From positions 1 to 54,569 of the forward strand of contig JAFSXR010000051.1 of NCBI GenBank assembly GCA_017443985.1: a stretch of 54,569 nt of DNA, read 5' to 3'. Shown here piece by piece: positions 23,480 to 32,462 of this stretch. A model generated the notes under the pieces. That model searched no databases and was not told the DNA's origin. It was given only the letters and a program-made list of their open reading frames with translations. Each line of letters starts with the position of its first letter. Within the stretch, counting starts at the first letter, position 1. This DNA is from Synergistaceae bacterium (GTDB lineage: Bacteria > Synergistota > Synergistia > Synergistales > Aminobacteriaceae). The translations under genes and the position numbers were made by a program.

Positions 23480-24662
23480 CTCCTGCCTCCTGCCTCCTAC
23501 TTCCTACTTCCTAACTCCTACCTGTATAGCGGTCGTCGGTGCAGGCGGAAAAAGTACGTTAATCGAAAACTTAGCTGAAAAATTTGCCGCTGAAAATAAA
23601 AAGGTCTGTATCACAACAACGACACATATTTATAAAAATCATGACCGTGAAAATATTTTTTATGCCGGAACGGACGAGGGTGAAAAACTTTCTTATCCGG
23701 GCGACGAAGATTTTTCACGGCTTTGTGCTTCTTATGACGTTGTTTTAGTTGAGGCTGACGGCTCAAAACATTTCCCGATAAAAATTCCTAATGAAAACGA
23801 GCCTGTTATCCCTTCTAACGTCAATGAAATTTTTGTAGTCATGGGATTAAACGCTCTTGGCCGTCCTGTCGGCGAAGTCTGCCAGCGTTTCGATAAAGAA
23901 AAATTAATTGCAAAATTTCCCGGCATTGACGAAAAATTTTTAGTGAATGACGAGTTAATTAATTTCATTGCAGAAAAATTTTATATAAGGCCGCTGAAAA
24001 AAAATTTTCCTGACGCAAAAATTAATTTCATAAAAAATGATTTTTTATCACTTCCTACCTCCTGCCTCCTAACTCCTAGCTCAAAAGTTGCTTTGATTTT
24101 ATTAGCTTCGGGAATGTCAAAACGCTTTGAGACTGATAAAAATAAACTTTTCTATAAAATTCACGGCAAAGAAATTTTCAGATACGGCCTTGAGGCTTTA
24201 ATAAACGCTAAAAAAATTTTGAGCAAAAATAAAATTAATTCCCAAGTTTTTATGACGGGCGGAAATATTCCAGAATATGACGACGTAAAAATTATTGACA
24301 ACCCCGACAGGCTCGAAGGCATCGCAGGATCGATAAGGCACGGAACAGAAGCCGCAATAAAAAATAATTGTAATGCTGTTTTATTTTTTGCTGCCGACAT
24401 GCCGAACTTTCCTGCCGAAGACATAGCAGGACTAGTCCGCGAATTTTTATGCTCTAAAAAATTATGCGGCTGTGCTTTTTCAAATTATCCGGCTAATCCG
24501 GGAATTTTTGACGCTTCAATGTATAAAGATTTATTAAAACTTTCGGGCGACACGGGCGCGCTGAAAATTATCAAGCAATGTCCGCGAGACGTTCATTATT
24601 ACGTCGTGAGCCCCGAAAAACTTTTTGACATCGATACACTAAACGACACCGCCGATTTTTAA
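23466..24662 (+). CDS. YqeC-MocA fusion: Se-dependent Mo hydroxylase maturation and molybdenum-cofactor nucleotidyltransferase
   Basis: Residues about 20-190 are YqeC: IAVVGAGGKSTLIENLA (P-loop-like), CITTTTHIYK, VLVEADGSKHFPIK and VVMGLNALGRPVG. Residues about 206-398 are a MobA/MocA-like nucleotidyltransferase: ALILLASGMSKRFETDKNK, then FFAADMPNFPAEDIAGL. In E. coli these are separate (yqeC and ygfJ/mocA). MocA makes molybdopterin cytosine dinucleotide, the cofactor form used by XdhD-type enzymes. Two heptad arrays lie inside the gene: one encodes residues 5-19, the other the linker at about 195-206. The start at 23466 is uncertain; the conserved YqeC region begins only after the first array. 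Confidence 0.85.
   Translation: MKIINSCLLPPTSYFLTPTCIAVVGAGGKSTLIENLAEKFAAENKKVCITTTTHIYKNHDRENIFYAGTDEGEKLSYPGDEDFSRLCASYDVVLVEADGSKHFPIKIPNENEPVIPSNVNEIFVVMGLNALGRPVGEVCQRFDKEKLIAKFPGIDEKFLVNDELINFIAEKFYIRPLKKNFPDAKINFIKNDFLSLPTSCLLTPSSKVALILLASGMSKRFETDKNKLFYKIHGKEIFRYGLEALINAKKILSKNKINSQVFMTGGNIPEYDDVKIIDNPDRLEGIAGSIRHGTEAAIKNNCNAVLFFAADMPNFPAEDIAGLVREFLCSKKLCGCAFSNYPANPGIFDASMYKDLLKLSGDTGALKIIKQCPRDVHYYVVSPEKLFDIDTLNDTADF
23477..23524 (+). repeat. Heptad array across the yqeB stop and the yqeC-mocA N-terminus
   Basis: Units TAACTCC, TGCCTCC twice, TACTTCC twice, TAACTCC and TACCTGT stand in register (complement orientation of the TAGGAGK unit). The array is translated as Ser/Cys/Leu/Pro/Tyr/Thr-rich sequence before the YqeC domain. 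Confidence 0.9.
24049..24083 (+). repeat. Heptad array forming the inter-domain linker of yqeC-mocA
   Basis: Five 7-base units (CACTTCC, TACCTCC, TGCCTCC, TAACTCC, TAGCTCA) are translated as SLPTSCLLTPSS between the YqeC and MocA domains. The peptide closely resembles the one encoded at the N-terminus of the same gene. Confidence 0.85.
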
Positions 24663-25328
24663 TTGAGACATGTAACGGTAGACGCTGGCCTGCGAACAAC
24701 GAAGGCCAAGCGCGACATCTTTTACAACGCCCTTCAATAAAAATATTCCCTGCTCCTCAAGTGCCGCGATAACTTTCATTCGCTCTTCTGCTGTCATTCT
24801 GTCGGCAGAAATTCCCATTTTCTCAAGCTCTTTTTGAATAGCGTCCGCCGCAACCCCTTCGGACGATGAGTTATATTTTTCCGTAATGTCCGCCGCAAAT
24901 TCCGACGGCGTTTTTTCTGCAATTCCGTTTTCAATGAAATTCATCGGGTGAGCCAGTGCCATAATTTTTTCCGTCGCTTCTCTATAACGGCTGTCATCAA
25001 AATTTATGCACAACATTCCGATTAATTTCCCCTCGTGCTTAATGAAAAGCGTGTTCGAGCGCAGCTGTCTGCCCGAAGCTGAAAGCCCGTAGTCGTTTAC
25101 TCTATAGTCCTCATTTTCATAGCCTTTATCTTTTATGACTGACAAAGCTACATTAGTTAAAGGCGCACCAACTTTACGACCGCTTATGTGTCCGTTCACA
25201 ATGGCTATGATCGAGTGGTTAGGGTCTGTCAAATCATGAAAGACTATCTCATAATCCGGGCCAAGCACCTGCCCTAAAAATTCCGTAAGTTTTACATATC
25301 CCTGCAATATTTCTGAAGTATCGGCCAT
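24639..25328 (-). CDS. YheO/DauR-family transcriptional regulator (PAS-like plus HTH)
   Basis: The 229-residue product has an N-terminal YheO-type PAS-like domain (residues about 8-115: FLGQVLGPDYEIVFHDLTD, VGAPLTNVAL and LRSNTLFIKHEGKLIGMLCI). The C-terminal HTH_22 region is at about 170-225 (GIFLLKGVVKDVALGLRCSQ then ASVYRYMSQL). DauR-type proteins sense a small ligand and control catabolic genes. It is the only dedicated regulator seen in the purine locus, so it is the best candidate controller; a purine-related ligand is inference. Its 3' end overlaps yqeC-mocA convergently by 24 bases. The start follows AAAGGAG closely. Confidence 0.85.
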   Translation of the reverse strand: MADTSEILQGYVKLTEFLGQVLGPDYEIVFHDLTDPNHSIIAIVNGHISGRKVGAPLTNVALSVIKDKGYENEDYRVNDYGLSASGRQLRSNTLFIKHEGKLIGMLCINFDDSRYREATEKIMALAHPMNFIENGIAEKTPSEFAADITEKYNSSSEGVAADAIQKELEKMGISADRMTAEERMKVIAALEEQGIFLLKGVVKDVALGLRCSQASVYRYMSQLKIGGVV

Positions 25329-25362
25329 ATGTGCTCCTTTCTGAGAGTTATTTTTTATAATA

Positions 25363-25391
25363 ATAATAATTTATCGAAATTTTTTTGTCAA
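25363..25391 (-). promoter_or_regulatory. Promoter of the YheO/DauR-type regulator
   Basis: On the minus strand TTGACA (25391-25386), a 17-base spacer and TATTAT (25368-25363) form a near-consensus housekeeping promoter about 35 bases before the regulator start. It lies just after the stop of the CDF transporter gene, so the regulator has its own start of transcription. Confidence 0.7.
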
Positions 25392-25394
25392 AAA

Positions 25395-26507
25395 TCAGTC
25401 CGTAATATCTATGTCATACAGAATTTGCACCGTATAATCAGGATATAAATTTTTAATGTCGCGAATTAAAATATTCAAAGCCTCTTCCGGTGAGACGTCA
25501 AAACTTAAAACAACATCAAATCTTATTGTTTTATTCTCAAGATAAAAGCCGTGTATCTGCAGTGCCCATTCGTGAGCTAAAACAGTTTTCTGAATTTCCT
25601 CGCGCATCTTCGCAGCAAGTTCGTTCTTAGTGTTGTATGAATATACGCTTACGCCGGCCAACACAATGCCCGTTTCTTTATAGACACGTCCTTGAAGTTT
25701 TCTTGTAAGCGAATCAACTTCATCAACTGTCATAACGTCAGGTAATTCAAGATGAACGGCTCCATAGCTTTTATTAGGCCCGTAGTCGAATAAAACTAAG
25801 TCATAAGCTCCTCTAACTTCGGGTTCTTGAGTTAAAATGGCTTTAATTTTTTTGCTGAGTTCAGCGTCCGTCCTGTGTCCGATTAAGTCGTTGAGAGTTT
25901 CTCTCATCATTTCAAAACTCGCTTTAATAATGACTATGGATATGACGACACCGACATAAGCCTCTAAAGATATTCCCGAAATCAAAAATATAATTGCTGA
26001 GGCCAAGACCGAAGCCGATAATACAGCGTCAAAAGAAGCGTCAGAGCCTGAAGCGATTAGAGCTCCTGAATTTGCTTTTTCTCCCTGCGTCTTAACGTAT
26101 TTTCCTAAAATTAATTTAGCCGCAATCGCAACGGCAATGATGAATAAGTCAATAAAATTATAATTTGCAGTTTCAGGAGAAATTATTTTTTTTATTGACT
26201 CTACAAGTGAAGTTATGCCGGCGTAAAAGACAATAGCCGCAACGATCATTGAGCTTATGTATTCAAGTCTTCCGTGTCCGAGCGGGTGCTCCTTGTCGGC
26301 GTGTCTTGCGCCTAATTTAGCTCCTATTATTGTTATTATTGAAGACATAGCGTCGGAGAGATTATTAACCGCGTCAAGCACAACAGCTATAGAATTTGAC
26401 AAAAACCCTATAACCGCCTTAAAGCCTGCGAGCAGGACATTAGTAATAATTCCTATAATGCTTGTTCTTACTATTATTTTGCTTCTATCGTTTTCAAGTT
26501 GCTTCAA
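25395..26507 (-). CDS. Cation diffusion facilitator family transporter
   Basis: The 370-residue product has six predicted membrane segments and the CDF landmarks LDAVNNLSDAMSSIITIIGA and KEHPLGHGRLEYI (His/Asp metal site). A cytoplasmic ZT-dimerisation domain follows (about 205-285), plus an extra C-terminal ferredoxin-like repeat (LENKTIRFDVVLSFDVSPEE). CDF proteins export Zn2+, Mn2+, Fe2+ or Co2+. The start is a TTG that overlaps the guanine deaminase stop, with AAAGGAG ten bases upstream, so the two are co-translated. One possibility is that metal balance matters for the many zinc hydrolases of the pathway; this is speculative. Confidence 0.88.
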   Translation of the reverse strand: MKQLENDRSKIIVRTSIIGIITNVLLAGFKAVIGFLSNSIAVVLDAVNNLSDAMSSIITIIGAKLGARHADKEHPLGHGRLEYISSMIVAAIVFYAGITSLVESIKKIISPETANYNFIDLFIIAVAIAAKLILGKYVKTQGEKANSGALIASGSDASFDAVLSASVLASAIIFLISGISLEAYVGVVISIVIIKASFEMMRETLNDLIGHRTDAELSKKIKAILTQEPEVRGAYDLVLFDYGPNKSYGAVHLELPDVMTVDEVDSLTRKLQGRVYKETGIVLAGVSVYSYNTKNELAAKMREEIQKTVLAHEWALQIHGFYLENKTIRFDVVLSFDVSPEEALNILIRDIKNLYPDYTVQILYDIDITD

Positions 26508-27769
26508 AATATTTTTTCTCCTTTAACATATTTTGCCGTAAGTTTTACGTTCTCGTCTGAAAGATATATGCTCTGCTCAAGTCTCTCAAGTAAATGTTCG
26601 CGTCTCACTCCTGAATTTCTTTCGGGCATGACTATAACGTCAGCTTCGTAGCCGGGCAGAAAACTTCCGACAGCGCCGAAAAATTTTCCTCCGCCCATAG
26701 TCGCCATATAAAATGCTTCATTAAAAGTTAAAGGCTTCTGTTCGTTGTTAATGAAACGCCAGCGCAGCTTTGAAACTCCTACAGCGTCGGCAACTGCTCT
26801 GAACATTGAAAGGCTTGCCCCTGCGGCCAAGTCAGTTCCGAGACCGACATTAATTCCGCGTAATAAAAATCTTTTCACGGGAGCGACACCGCTCGCTAAA
26901 TTCATGTTCGACTGCGGACAATGAGCGATAAAGGCTTTCCGCTCCGCCATTAGCTCAAACTCATCATCTTTGAGAAAGACGCAGTGAGCCATTATTGTTT
27001 TCTCGTCGAGAAGGCCGTACCTGTCGTAAGTGTCGGCGTAATTTTTGCTGTCCGGGCAAAGCTCCCTCACCCATTCGACTTCAGAAGGATTTTCGCTCAA
27101 ATGCGACTGCACGGGAAGATTATATTTTTTCTTCAATTCTCCCAAGCCCTTCATTAACTCGTCAGAGCATGAGGGAGTAAATCTCGGCGTTAAAATCGGA
27201 CGGGTGCGCCTGTAATTTTTCGCCTCGTTTATAAAAATTTCTGTGTCTCTTAACGACTGCTCCGTCGTCTCCGTTAGATATTCAGGAGAATTTCTGTCCA
27301 TGTTGACTTTTCCGACGTAAGTTATAAGCCCTGACGCTTCTAATTTATCCATTAAAATTTTTGTCGCGGGCACGTGAATCGAGCTGAAAATTACTGCACG
27401 AGTCGTCGGGCTTGCCGTCAGTGCTTCAGTGAAAGCGTCATAAACCTGCCCGGCGTATTCAAGATTTTTATATTTTTTTTCTTCGGGGAACGTGTAAGTG
27501 TTCAGCCAGTCAAGCAATTCTAAATCCATTCCAAGCCCCCTGAACGGGAACTGCGGCGCGTGGACGTGTAAGTCCGTCATGCCCGGCATTATTAAATCTT
27601 CGCCGTAATCTTTAATTTCAATGCCTGAAAATTTTTCCGGCAGAGTCTCAAAAACTCCTTCGACCTTTCCGTCAGAAATGACAAGATAACTTTTTTCGTG
27701 CGCTTTAATATTTTTGCTGTCGGTGCTGTAGAAAATATTTCCCCTTAACGCAAATGTTTTCTGCTTCAT
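26504..27769 (-). CDS. guaD: Guanine deaminase
   Basis: The 421-residue amidohydrolase carries the guanine deaminase signature: MTDLHVHAPQFPFRGLGMDL (His68 and His70), then PVQSHLSENPSEVEWVRE, MAHCVFLKDDE, AHCPQSNMNLASG and GLGTDLAAG. It converts guanine to xanthine and ammonia, feeding the xanthine dehydrogenases of the locus. GAGGAG lies eight bases before the ATG. A minus-strand TATAAT (27820-27825) lies about 50 bases upstream. It is divergent from the permease-xdhABC operon, an arrangement that would make uptake and processing of purines respond together. Confidence 0.93.
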   Translation of the reverse strand: MKQKTFALRGNIFYSTDSKNIKAHEKSYLVISDGKVEGVFETLPEKFSGIEIKDYGEDLIMPGMTDLHVHAPQFPFRGLGMDLELLDWLNTYTFPEEKKYKNLEYAGQVYDAFTEALTASPTTRAVIFSSIHVPATKILMDKLEASGLITYVGKVNMDRNSPEYLTETTEQSLRDTEIFINEAKNYRRTRPILTPRFTPSCSDELMKGLGELKKKYNLPVQSHLSENPSEVEWVRELCPDSKNYADTYDRYGLLDEKTIMAHCVFLKDDEFELMAERKAFIAHCPQSNMNLASGVAPVKRFLLRGINVGLGTDLAAGASLSMFRAVADAVGVSKLRWRFINNEQKPLTFNEAFYMATMGGGKFFGAVGSFLPGYEADVIVMPERNSGVRREHLLERLEQSIYLSDENVKLTAKYVKGEKIF

Positions 27770-27933
27770 GTCCGCTGCTCCTCGCGTTTTAATAATAATG
27801 TTTTGAATTTTCTTGACTAATTATAGCGCAAAATTTCAATAAAAATTTTTTATTAAAATAAAAATTTTTATGCTAAAATAAATCAACTTCAAACAGATTA
27901 TTCAAAAAAATTTTTTCAGGAGGGGGAACGTTT
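27770..27933. promoter_or_regulatory. Divergent promoter region, guaD / permease-xdhABC
   Basis: Leftward -10 TATAAT lies at 27820-27825 on the minus strand. Rightward extended -10 TATGCTAAAAT lies at 27869-27879. AATAAAAATTTTT occurs twice between them as direct repeats (around 27837-27868). The repeats could bind a regulator but may just reflect AT bias. Confidence 0.5.
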
Positions 27934-29286
27934 ATGTCAGAAAGTTCTTCTAATCGCGTGAGTGTTGATAATATTTATCAGCTTAATGGCAGAGTACCTG
28001 TAGGCACGGCAATACCCTTTGGACTTCAGCACGTCCTTGCGATGTTTGTTGCAAACCTCGCACCGATTACAATCATTGCGGGCGCAGCGGGCTTATCGCC
28101 GGAACAAACGGGAATGTTGTTACAGAATGCTATGTTTGTCGCAGGCATTGCTACTCTTGTTCAGCTCTACCCGATTATTTTGCCGGGCACGGGGCTTCGC
28201 ATCGGAGCGCGTCTCCCTATCGTTATGGGAGTAAGTTTTACGTTCGTTACGATTTTATGCTCGGTCGCCGTGAATTTCGGCTATCCTGCTTTAATCGGAG
28301 CGGTGCTGGTCGGCGGACTTTTTGAGGGAATTTTAGGACTTTTTGCGCGTTACTTGGCAAAATTCATCAAGCCCATAGTCGCTGCTTCAGTCGTTACGGC
28401 GATAGGAATTTCATTATTCACGGTCGGCTCACGTTCATTCGGCGGCGGTTATGCTGAAGATTTCGGCTCGGCCTCAAATCTTATCATCGGAACGTTTACG
28501 CTTGTGGTGTGCCTTGCGTGGTCAGCTATGGTGAAAGGATATTTGAAACAGCTTTCGGTTCTTGCAGGATTAATAGCCGGATATATTCTTTCAATTTTTA
28601 TGGGCAAGGTTGATTTCAGCGGAATTTTATCGGGCGGAGCCGTATCGCTTCCTCACTTCATGATGTTCAAGCCTGAATTTCACGTCGGAGCGATTTTATC
28701 CGTCTGCATTATCTTTTTAGTGTCAGCGGCTGAGACAATCGGCGATACTTCAGCAATGACTATGGGAGGACTTGGAAGGCAGATTACCGAAGATGAAATT
28801 TCCGGCTCTCTTGCGTGCGACGGTTTTGCTTCGGCTTTCTCTTCGCTTTTCGGCTGCTCTCCCGTTACGTCGTTCTCTCAAAACGTAGGATTAATAGCAA
28901 TGACCAAAGTCGTAAACAGATTTACAATAATGACGGGAGCTGTCTGCATGATTTTGGGCGGACTTGTCCCTGTCGTTGGAAATTTCTTTGCGTCATTGCC
29001 TCAAGCTGTTCTCGGCGGCTGTACGATTATGATGTTCGGACAGATTTTATTATCAGGCATGCAGATGATTGCAAACTGCGGCTTTAATCAGCGCAACATG
29101 ACTATAGCGTCTCTTTCGCTTGCTGTAGGAGTCGGCTTCACGGCTTCGACAGAAGTTGCCATATGGAAAATATTTCCGCAGCTTATCCAAGATGTTTTTG
29201 GAGCTAACGTTGTTGCTGTAGTTTTTGTTGTTGCGATGATTTTGAGCTATGTTTTGCCTGAGGATATGGAGATTAAAGCAAAATGA
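27934..29286 (+). CDS. NCS2-family xanthine/purine permease
   Basis: The 450-residue membrane protein has NCS2 motifs FGLQHVLAMFVANLAPITII, SAAETIGDTSAMTMGG (QxxGD-like position) and CSPVTSFSQNVGLIAMTKVV. It differs clearly from the permease at 16477, so the two are not a recent duplication. Co-transcription with xdhABC and divergence from guaD point to xanthine or another oxopurine. The Shine-Dalgarno AGGAGGGGG stands before the ATG. Its TGA overlaps the xdhA ATG by four bases. Confidence 0.9.
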   Translation: MSESSSNRVSVDNIYQLNGRVPVGTAIPFGLQHVLAMFVANLAPITIIAGAAGLSPEQTGMLLQNAMFVAGIATLVQLYPIILPGTGLRIGARLPIVMGVSFTFVTILCSVAVNFGYPALIGAVLVGGLFEGILGLFARYLAKFIKPIVAASVVTAIGISLFTVGSRSFGGGYAEDFGSASNLIIGTFTLVVCLAWSAMVKGYLKQLSVLAGLIAGYILSIFMGKVDFSGILSGGAVSLPHFMMFKPEFHVGAILSVCIIFLVSAAETIGDTSAMTMGGLGRQITEDEISGSLACDGFASAFSSLFGCSPVTSFSQNVGLIAMTKVVNRFTIMTGAVCMILGGLVPVVGNFFASLPQAVLGGCTIMMFGQILLSGMQMIANCGFNQRNMTIASLSLAVGVGFTASTEVAIWKIFPQLIQDVFGANVVAVVFVVAMILSYVLPEDMEIKAK

Positions 29287-31565
29287 TAGTAGGAAAAAGT
29301 TATAAGCGTGTTGATGCTTACGATAAGGCCACAGGAAGAACGAAATACACTGAAGACCTTTGCGACAGACACGCACTCGTAGCAAAAATCAAACACTCTA
29401 ACGTTGCTCATGCTATCGTTAAGTCTGTTGATATTTCCGAAGCCGAAAAAGTTCCGGGAGTTGTAAAAGTTTTAACATGCTTTGACGCTCCCGACTTCCT
29501 CTTTCCTACAGCCGGGCACCCTTGGTCAACAGAAGAAAGCCATCAGGACGTTTGCGACAGAAACGTTTTAACGAAGCATGTAAGATATTACGGCGATGAT
29601 GTTGCTGCAGTTGTAGCTGAGGACGATATCGCAGCCAACAGAGCAATTAAATTAATAAAAGTTGAGTATGAAGTTCTGCCTTTTGTGTTGGACGTTCAGG
29701 AGGCAATGAAGGACGGAGCACCGCAGATTCACGAGAAATATAAAAACAACGTCCTAGCCCATACACAAAATAAAAAAGGCAATTACGAAGAAGCGATAAA
29801 AGAGCCCGGCTTAATTAAAGTTGAGGGTTGGTACGAGACACCGACTGTACAGCACTGCCACATTGAGAATTTTATCTGCTATGCTTGGGAGGAGAACGGG
29901 AGAATTAATATAGTCTCCTCTACACAAATCCCGCACATAACAAAACGCTGCGTATGTCAGGCACTGGGCGTTGAGTGGGGCAGGGTCAGACTTGTCAAGC
30001 CCTACATCGGCGGAGGCTTCGGAAACAAGCAGGACGCTTTATACGAACCCTTATGCGCCTGGCTCACAACGCAGGTCGGCGGAAGATTGGTTAAACTTGA
30101 CTGCCAGCGCGAGGAGACATTCGCAAACAACAGGGTCCGCCACTCGATACGCTATCATCTTATTTCATGGGTCAAAGAGGACGGAACTTTAGTAGCGCGT
30201 AAGGTTGAATGTTTCTCTAATCAGGGAGCTTACGCAAGTCATGGACATTCAATTTGCGCGAAGGGCTTGGGCTCGTTCAATCAGCTTTATCCCTGCGAAA
30301 ATTTTGAGGGCGACGGCTGGACGATTTTTACAAATAGGCAGGTTGCCGGAGCTATGAGGGGTTACGGTATGCCGCAGGCTACTTTCGCAATCGAAGCGCA
30401 CACCGAAGACATTTGCACGAGATTAAATCTTGACCCCGTAGCTTACAGACGCAAAACCGTAATGCCCGTTGGATATGTTGACGCATTCTCTAAGAATGAG
30501 CTTTACTCCGACACATTTAATCAGACGCTCGACAAGGGAATTAAATACATCGACTTTGAGCGCAAGAGGAAAGAATACGCCAATCAAACGGGCGATATAA
30601 GACGCGGCGTGGGAGTTTCGTTCTTTTGGTACAACACGGCGGTGTGGCCGATAGCCCTTGAAACTTCATCGTGCCGAATGGTAATGAATCAGGACGGCTC
30701 AGTTCAAGTCCAATTAGGCGAGACCGAAATCGGTCAGGGAGCTGACACGGCATATACACAAATGGCCGCCGAGACTTTAGGCTTGCCGTTCGAGAAAGTT
30801 CACGTTGTATCATGCCAAGATACGGACGTTACGCCCTACGGAACGGGTGCTTATGCTTCGCGCCAGACTTACACGGCAGGAATGGGCGTTCGCGGTTGTG
30901 CAGAGGCTTTCAAGAAACATCTTCTTGAAGTTGCGTACAGATATACAAGAATGCAGACGTATTTAATGGACATCAAGGACGGCAACATAATCCGCACGAC
31001 TGACGGACGGGTTTTAATGACGCTCGGCGATCTTGCCATGCACGTTTTATACAGCCATGAACAAAATGAGCATCTCACAATGGAAAAAACATCGCAGATT
31101 AAATCCAACGCTTACTCGTTCGGCTGCTGCTTGGCAGAGGTTGAGGTTGATATCCCAATGTGCCACGTTAAATTATTGAACATTGTCAACGTTCACGACG
31201 CAGGAACTTTGATTAATCCGGCACTTGCTGAAGCTCAAGTTCACGGCGGAATGAGCATGGGCATCGGCTTTGCTCTTTCAGAAAAAATGCTTTACGACGA
31301 GAAGACGGGCAAATTATTGAACGGCAATTTATTGGATTACAAATTATCAACGATGATGGATCACCCGCATTTAGAGGCGCAGTTTGTAGAGAACCCTGAG
31401 CCCACGAGCGCATACGGCACCAAAGGACTTGGCGAGCCTCCGGTGTGCCCTGTTGCTTCAGCAATCCGCAACGCTGTATTAAATGCGACCGGCGTAGCGT
31501 TCAATGAAATTCCTATCCGTCCTCACCTGCTTTACGAGAAATTCGCCGAAGCCGGTTTATTTTAG
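29283..31565 (+). CDS. xdhA: Xanthine dehydrogenase, molybdenum-binding subunit
   Basis: The 760-residue product is a molybdopterin hydroxylase large subunit. GGGFGNKQDAL, QGAYASHGHS and GAMRGYGMPQATFAIEA form the Mo pocket, GETEIGQGADTAY the cofactor site, and GTKGLGEPPV holds the catalytic Glu. It lacks its own Fe-S and FAD domains, which follow as xdhB and xdhC. The trimer would oxidise hypoxanthine or xanthine with electrons to NAD+ or ferredoxin. The start overlaps the permease stop (ATGA). A second, fused hydroxylase at 20015 suggests division of labour between the two enzymes. Confidence 0.92.
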   Translation: MIVGKSYKRVDAYDKATGRTKYTEDLCDRHALVAKIKHSNVAHAIVKSVDISEAEKVPGVVKVLTCFDAPDFLFPTAGHPWSTEESHQDVCDRNVLTKHVRYYGDDVAAVVAEDDIAANRAIKLIKVEYEVLPFVLDVQEAMKDGAPQIHEKYKNNVLAHTQNKKGNYEEAIKEPGLIKVEGWYETPTVQHCHIENFICYAWEENGRINIVSSTQIPHITKRCVCQALGVEWGRVRLVKPYIGGGFGNKQDALYEPLCAWLTTQVGGRLVKLDCQREETFANNRVRHSIRYHLISWVKEDGTLVARKVECFSNQGAYASHGHSICAKGLGSFNQLYPCENFEGDGWTIFTNRQVAGAMRGYGMPQATFAIEAHTEDICTRLNLDPVAYRRKTVMPVGYVDAFSKNELYSDTFNQTLDKGIKYIDFERKRKEYANQTGDIRRGVGVSFFWYNTAVWPIALETSSCRMVMNQDGSVQVQLGETEIGQGADTAYTQMAAETLGLPFEKVHVVSCQDTDVTPYGTGAYASRQTYTAGMGVRGCAEAFKKHLLEVAYRYTRMQTYLMDIKDGNIIRTTDGRVLMTLGDLAMHVLYSHEQNEHLTMEKTSQIKSNAYSFGCCLAEVEVDIPMCHVKLLNIVNVHDAGTLINPALAEAQVHGGMSMGIGFALSEKMLYDEKTGKLLNGNLLDYKLSTMMDHPHLEAQFVENPEPTSAYGTKGLGEPPVCPVASAIRNAVLNATGVAFNEIPIRPHLLYEKFAEAGLF

Positions 31566-31580
31566 GGAGGTGGATTTGTA

Positions 31581-32462
31581 ATGTATGACGTTGAAGCGAT
31601 TTACGAAGCAAAAACAGTAGCGGAGGCAATTAAACTTCGTCAGGAGCACCCAAAAGCCGTAATAATTGCGGGCGGTTCTGACGTGCTGATAAAAATCCGC
31701 GAGGGCAAATTAGCAGGCTGCGAGCTTATCAGCATTTACGGAGTCGATGAAATTCGCGGCGTGAAACTGGAAGATGACGGAACATTGAGAATAGGCTCGC
31801 TGACTTCTTTCTCACATATAACCAAAAATGAATTAATCCAAAAATATATTAACGTTCTTGGTGAGGCAGTTGACAAAGTCGGAGGCCCTCAAATCCGCGC
31901 AATCGGAACAATCGGAGGAAATACCTGCAACGGCGTAACGTCGGCGGACTCTGCTTCCACTTTAATGGCATGGGACGCGATAATCGAATTAACCGGGCCT
32001 GAAGGAGTGAGGCGTGTGCCAATCGAGAAATTTTATCTCGGAGCTGGAAAAGTTGACATTCACGAGGGAGAAATTCAGACGGGCGTTTTAATTCCAAAAA
32101 CATCGTATGAAAATTGCAAAGGCCATTATATTAAATACGGTATGAGAAACGCAATGGAGATCGCTACGACTGGCTGTTCGGTCAATGTCCGATTATCGCC
32201 AGATAAAAAGACCGTCGAGCGTTTGCGAATTGGTTACGGTGTTGCGGCTCCTGTGCCTATCAGAGCGCATAAGGCCGAAGAAAAATTCAACGGTGCGCCC
32301 GTATCAATGCAGACTGCCGAAGGAATTTCAAAAGCAGTTCTCGAAGATGTAAATCCGCGTGATAGCTGGCGAGCGTCAAAAGATATGAGGCTTCATTTGT
32401 GTTCGGAAATGGCTAAACGCGCTTTTATTGAGGCTGTTCGTTTGTGCGGAGGTGAAATCTAA
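31581..32462 (+). CDS. xdhB: Xanthine dehydrogenase, FAD-binding subunit
   Basis: The 293-residue product has a PCMH-type FAD domain: IIAGGSDVLIKIREGKLAGC, then GGPQIRAIGTIGGNTCNGVT and SADSASTLMAWDA. The C-terminal CO-dehydrogenase-flavoprotein domain starts near 175 (MRNAMEIATTGCSVNVRLSP). This subunit passes electrons from the Fe-S subunit to NAD+. GGGAGGTGG precedes the ATG, 15 bases after xdhA. The stop is directly followed by the xdhC ATG with no gap. Confidence 0.92.
   Translation: MYDVEAIYEAKTVAEAIKLRQEHPKAVIIAGGSDVLIKIREGKLAGCELISIYGVDEIRGVKLEDDGTLRIGSLTSFSHITKNELIQKYINVLGEAVDKVGGPQIRAIGTIGGNTCNGVTSADSASTLMAWDAIIELTGPEGVRRVPIEKFYLGAGKVDIHEGEIQTGVLIPKTSYENCKGHYIKYGMRNAMEIATTGCSVNVRLSPDKKTVERLRIGYGVAAPVPIRAHKAEEKFNGAPVSMQTAEGISKAVLEDVNPRDSWRASKDMRLHLCSEMAKRAFIEAVRLCGGEI

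Noticed and set aside
16477-29286. The two NCS2 permeases as a recent tandem duplication
   Set aside because: Their sequences differ throughout apart from family motifs, and they sit in different operons.
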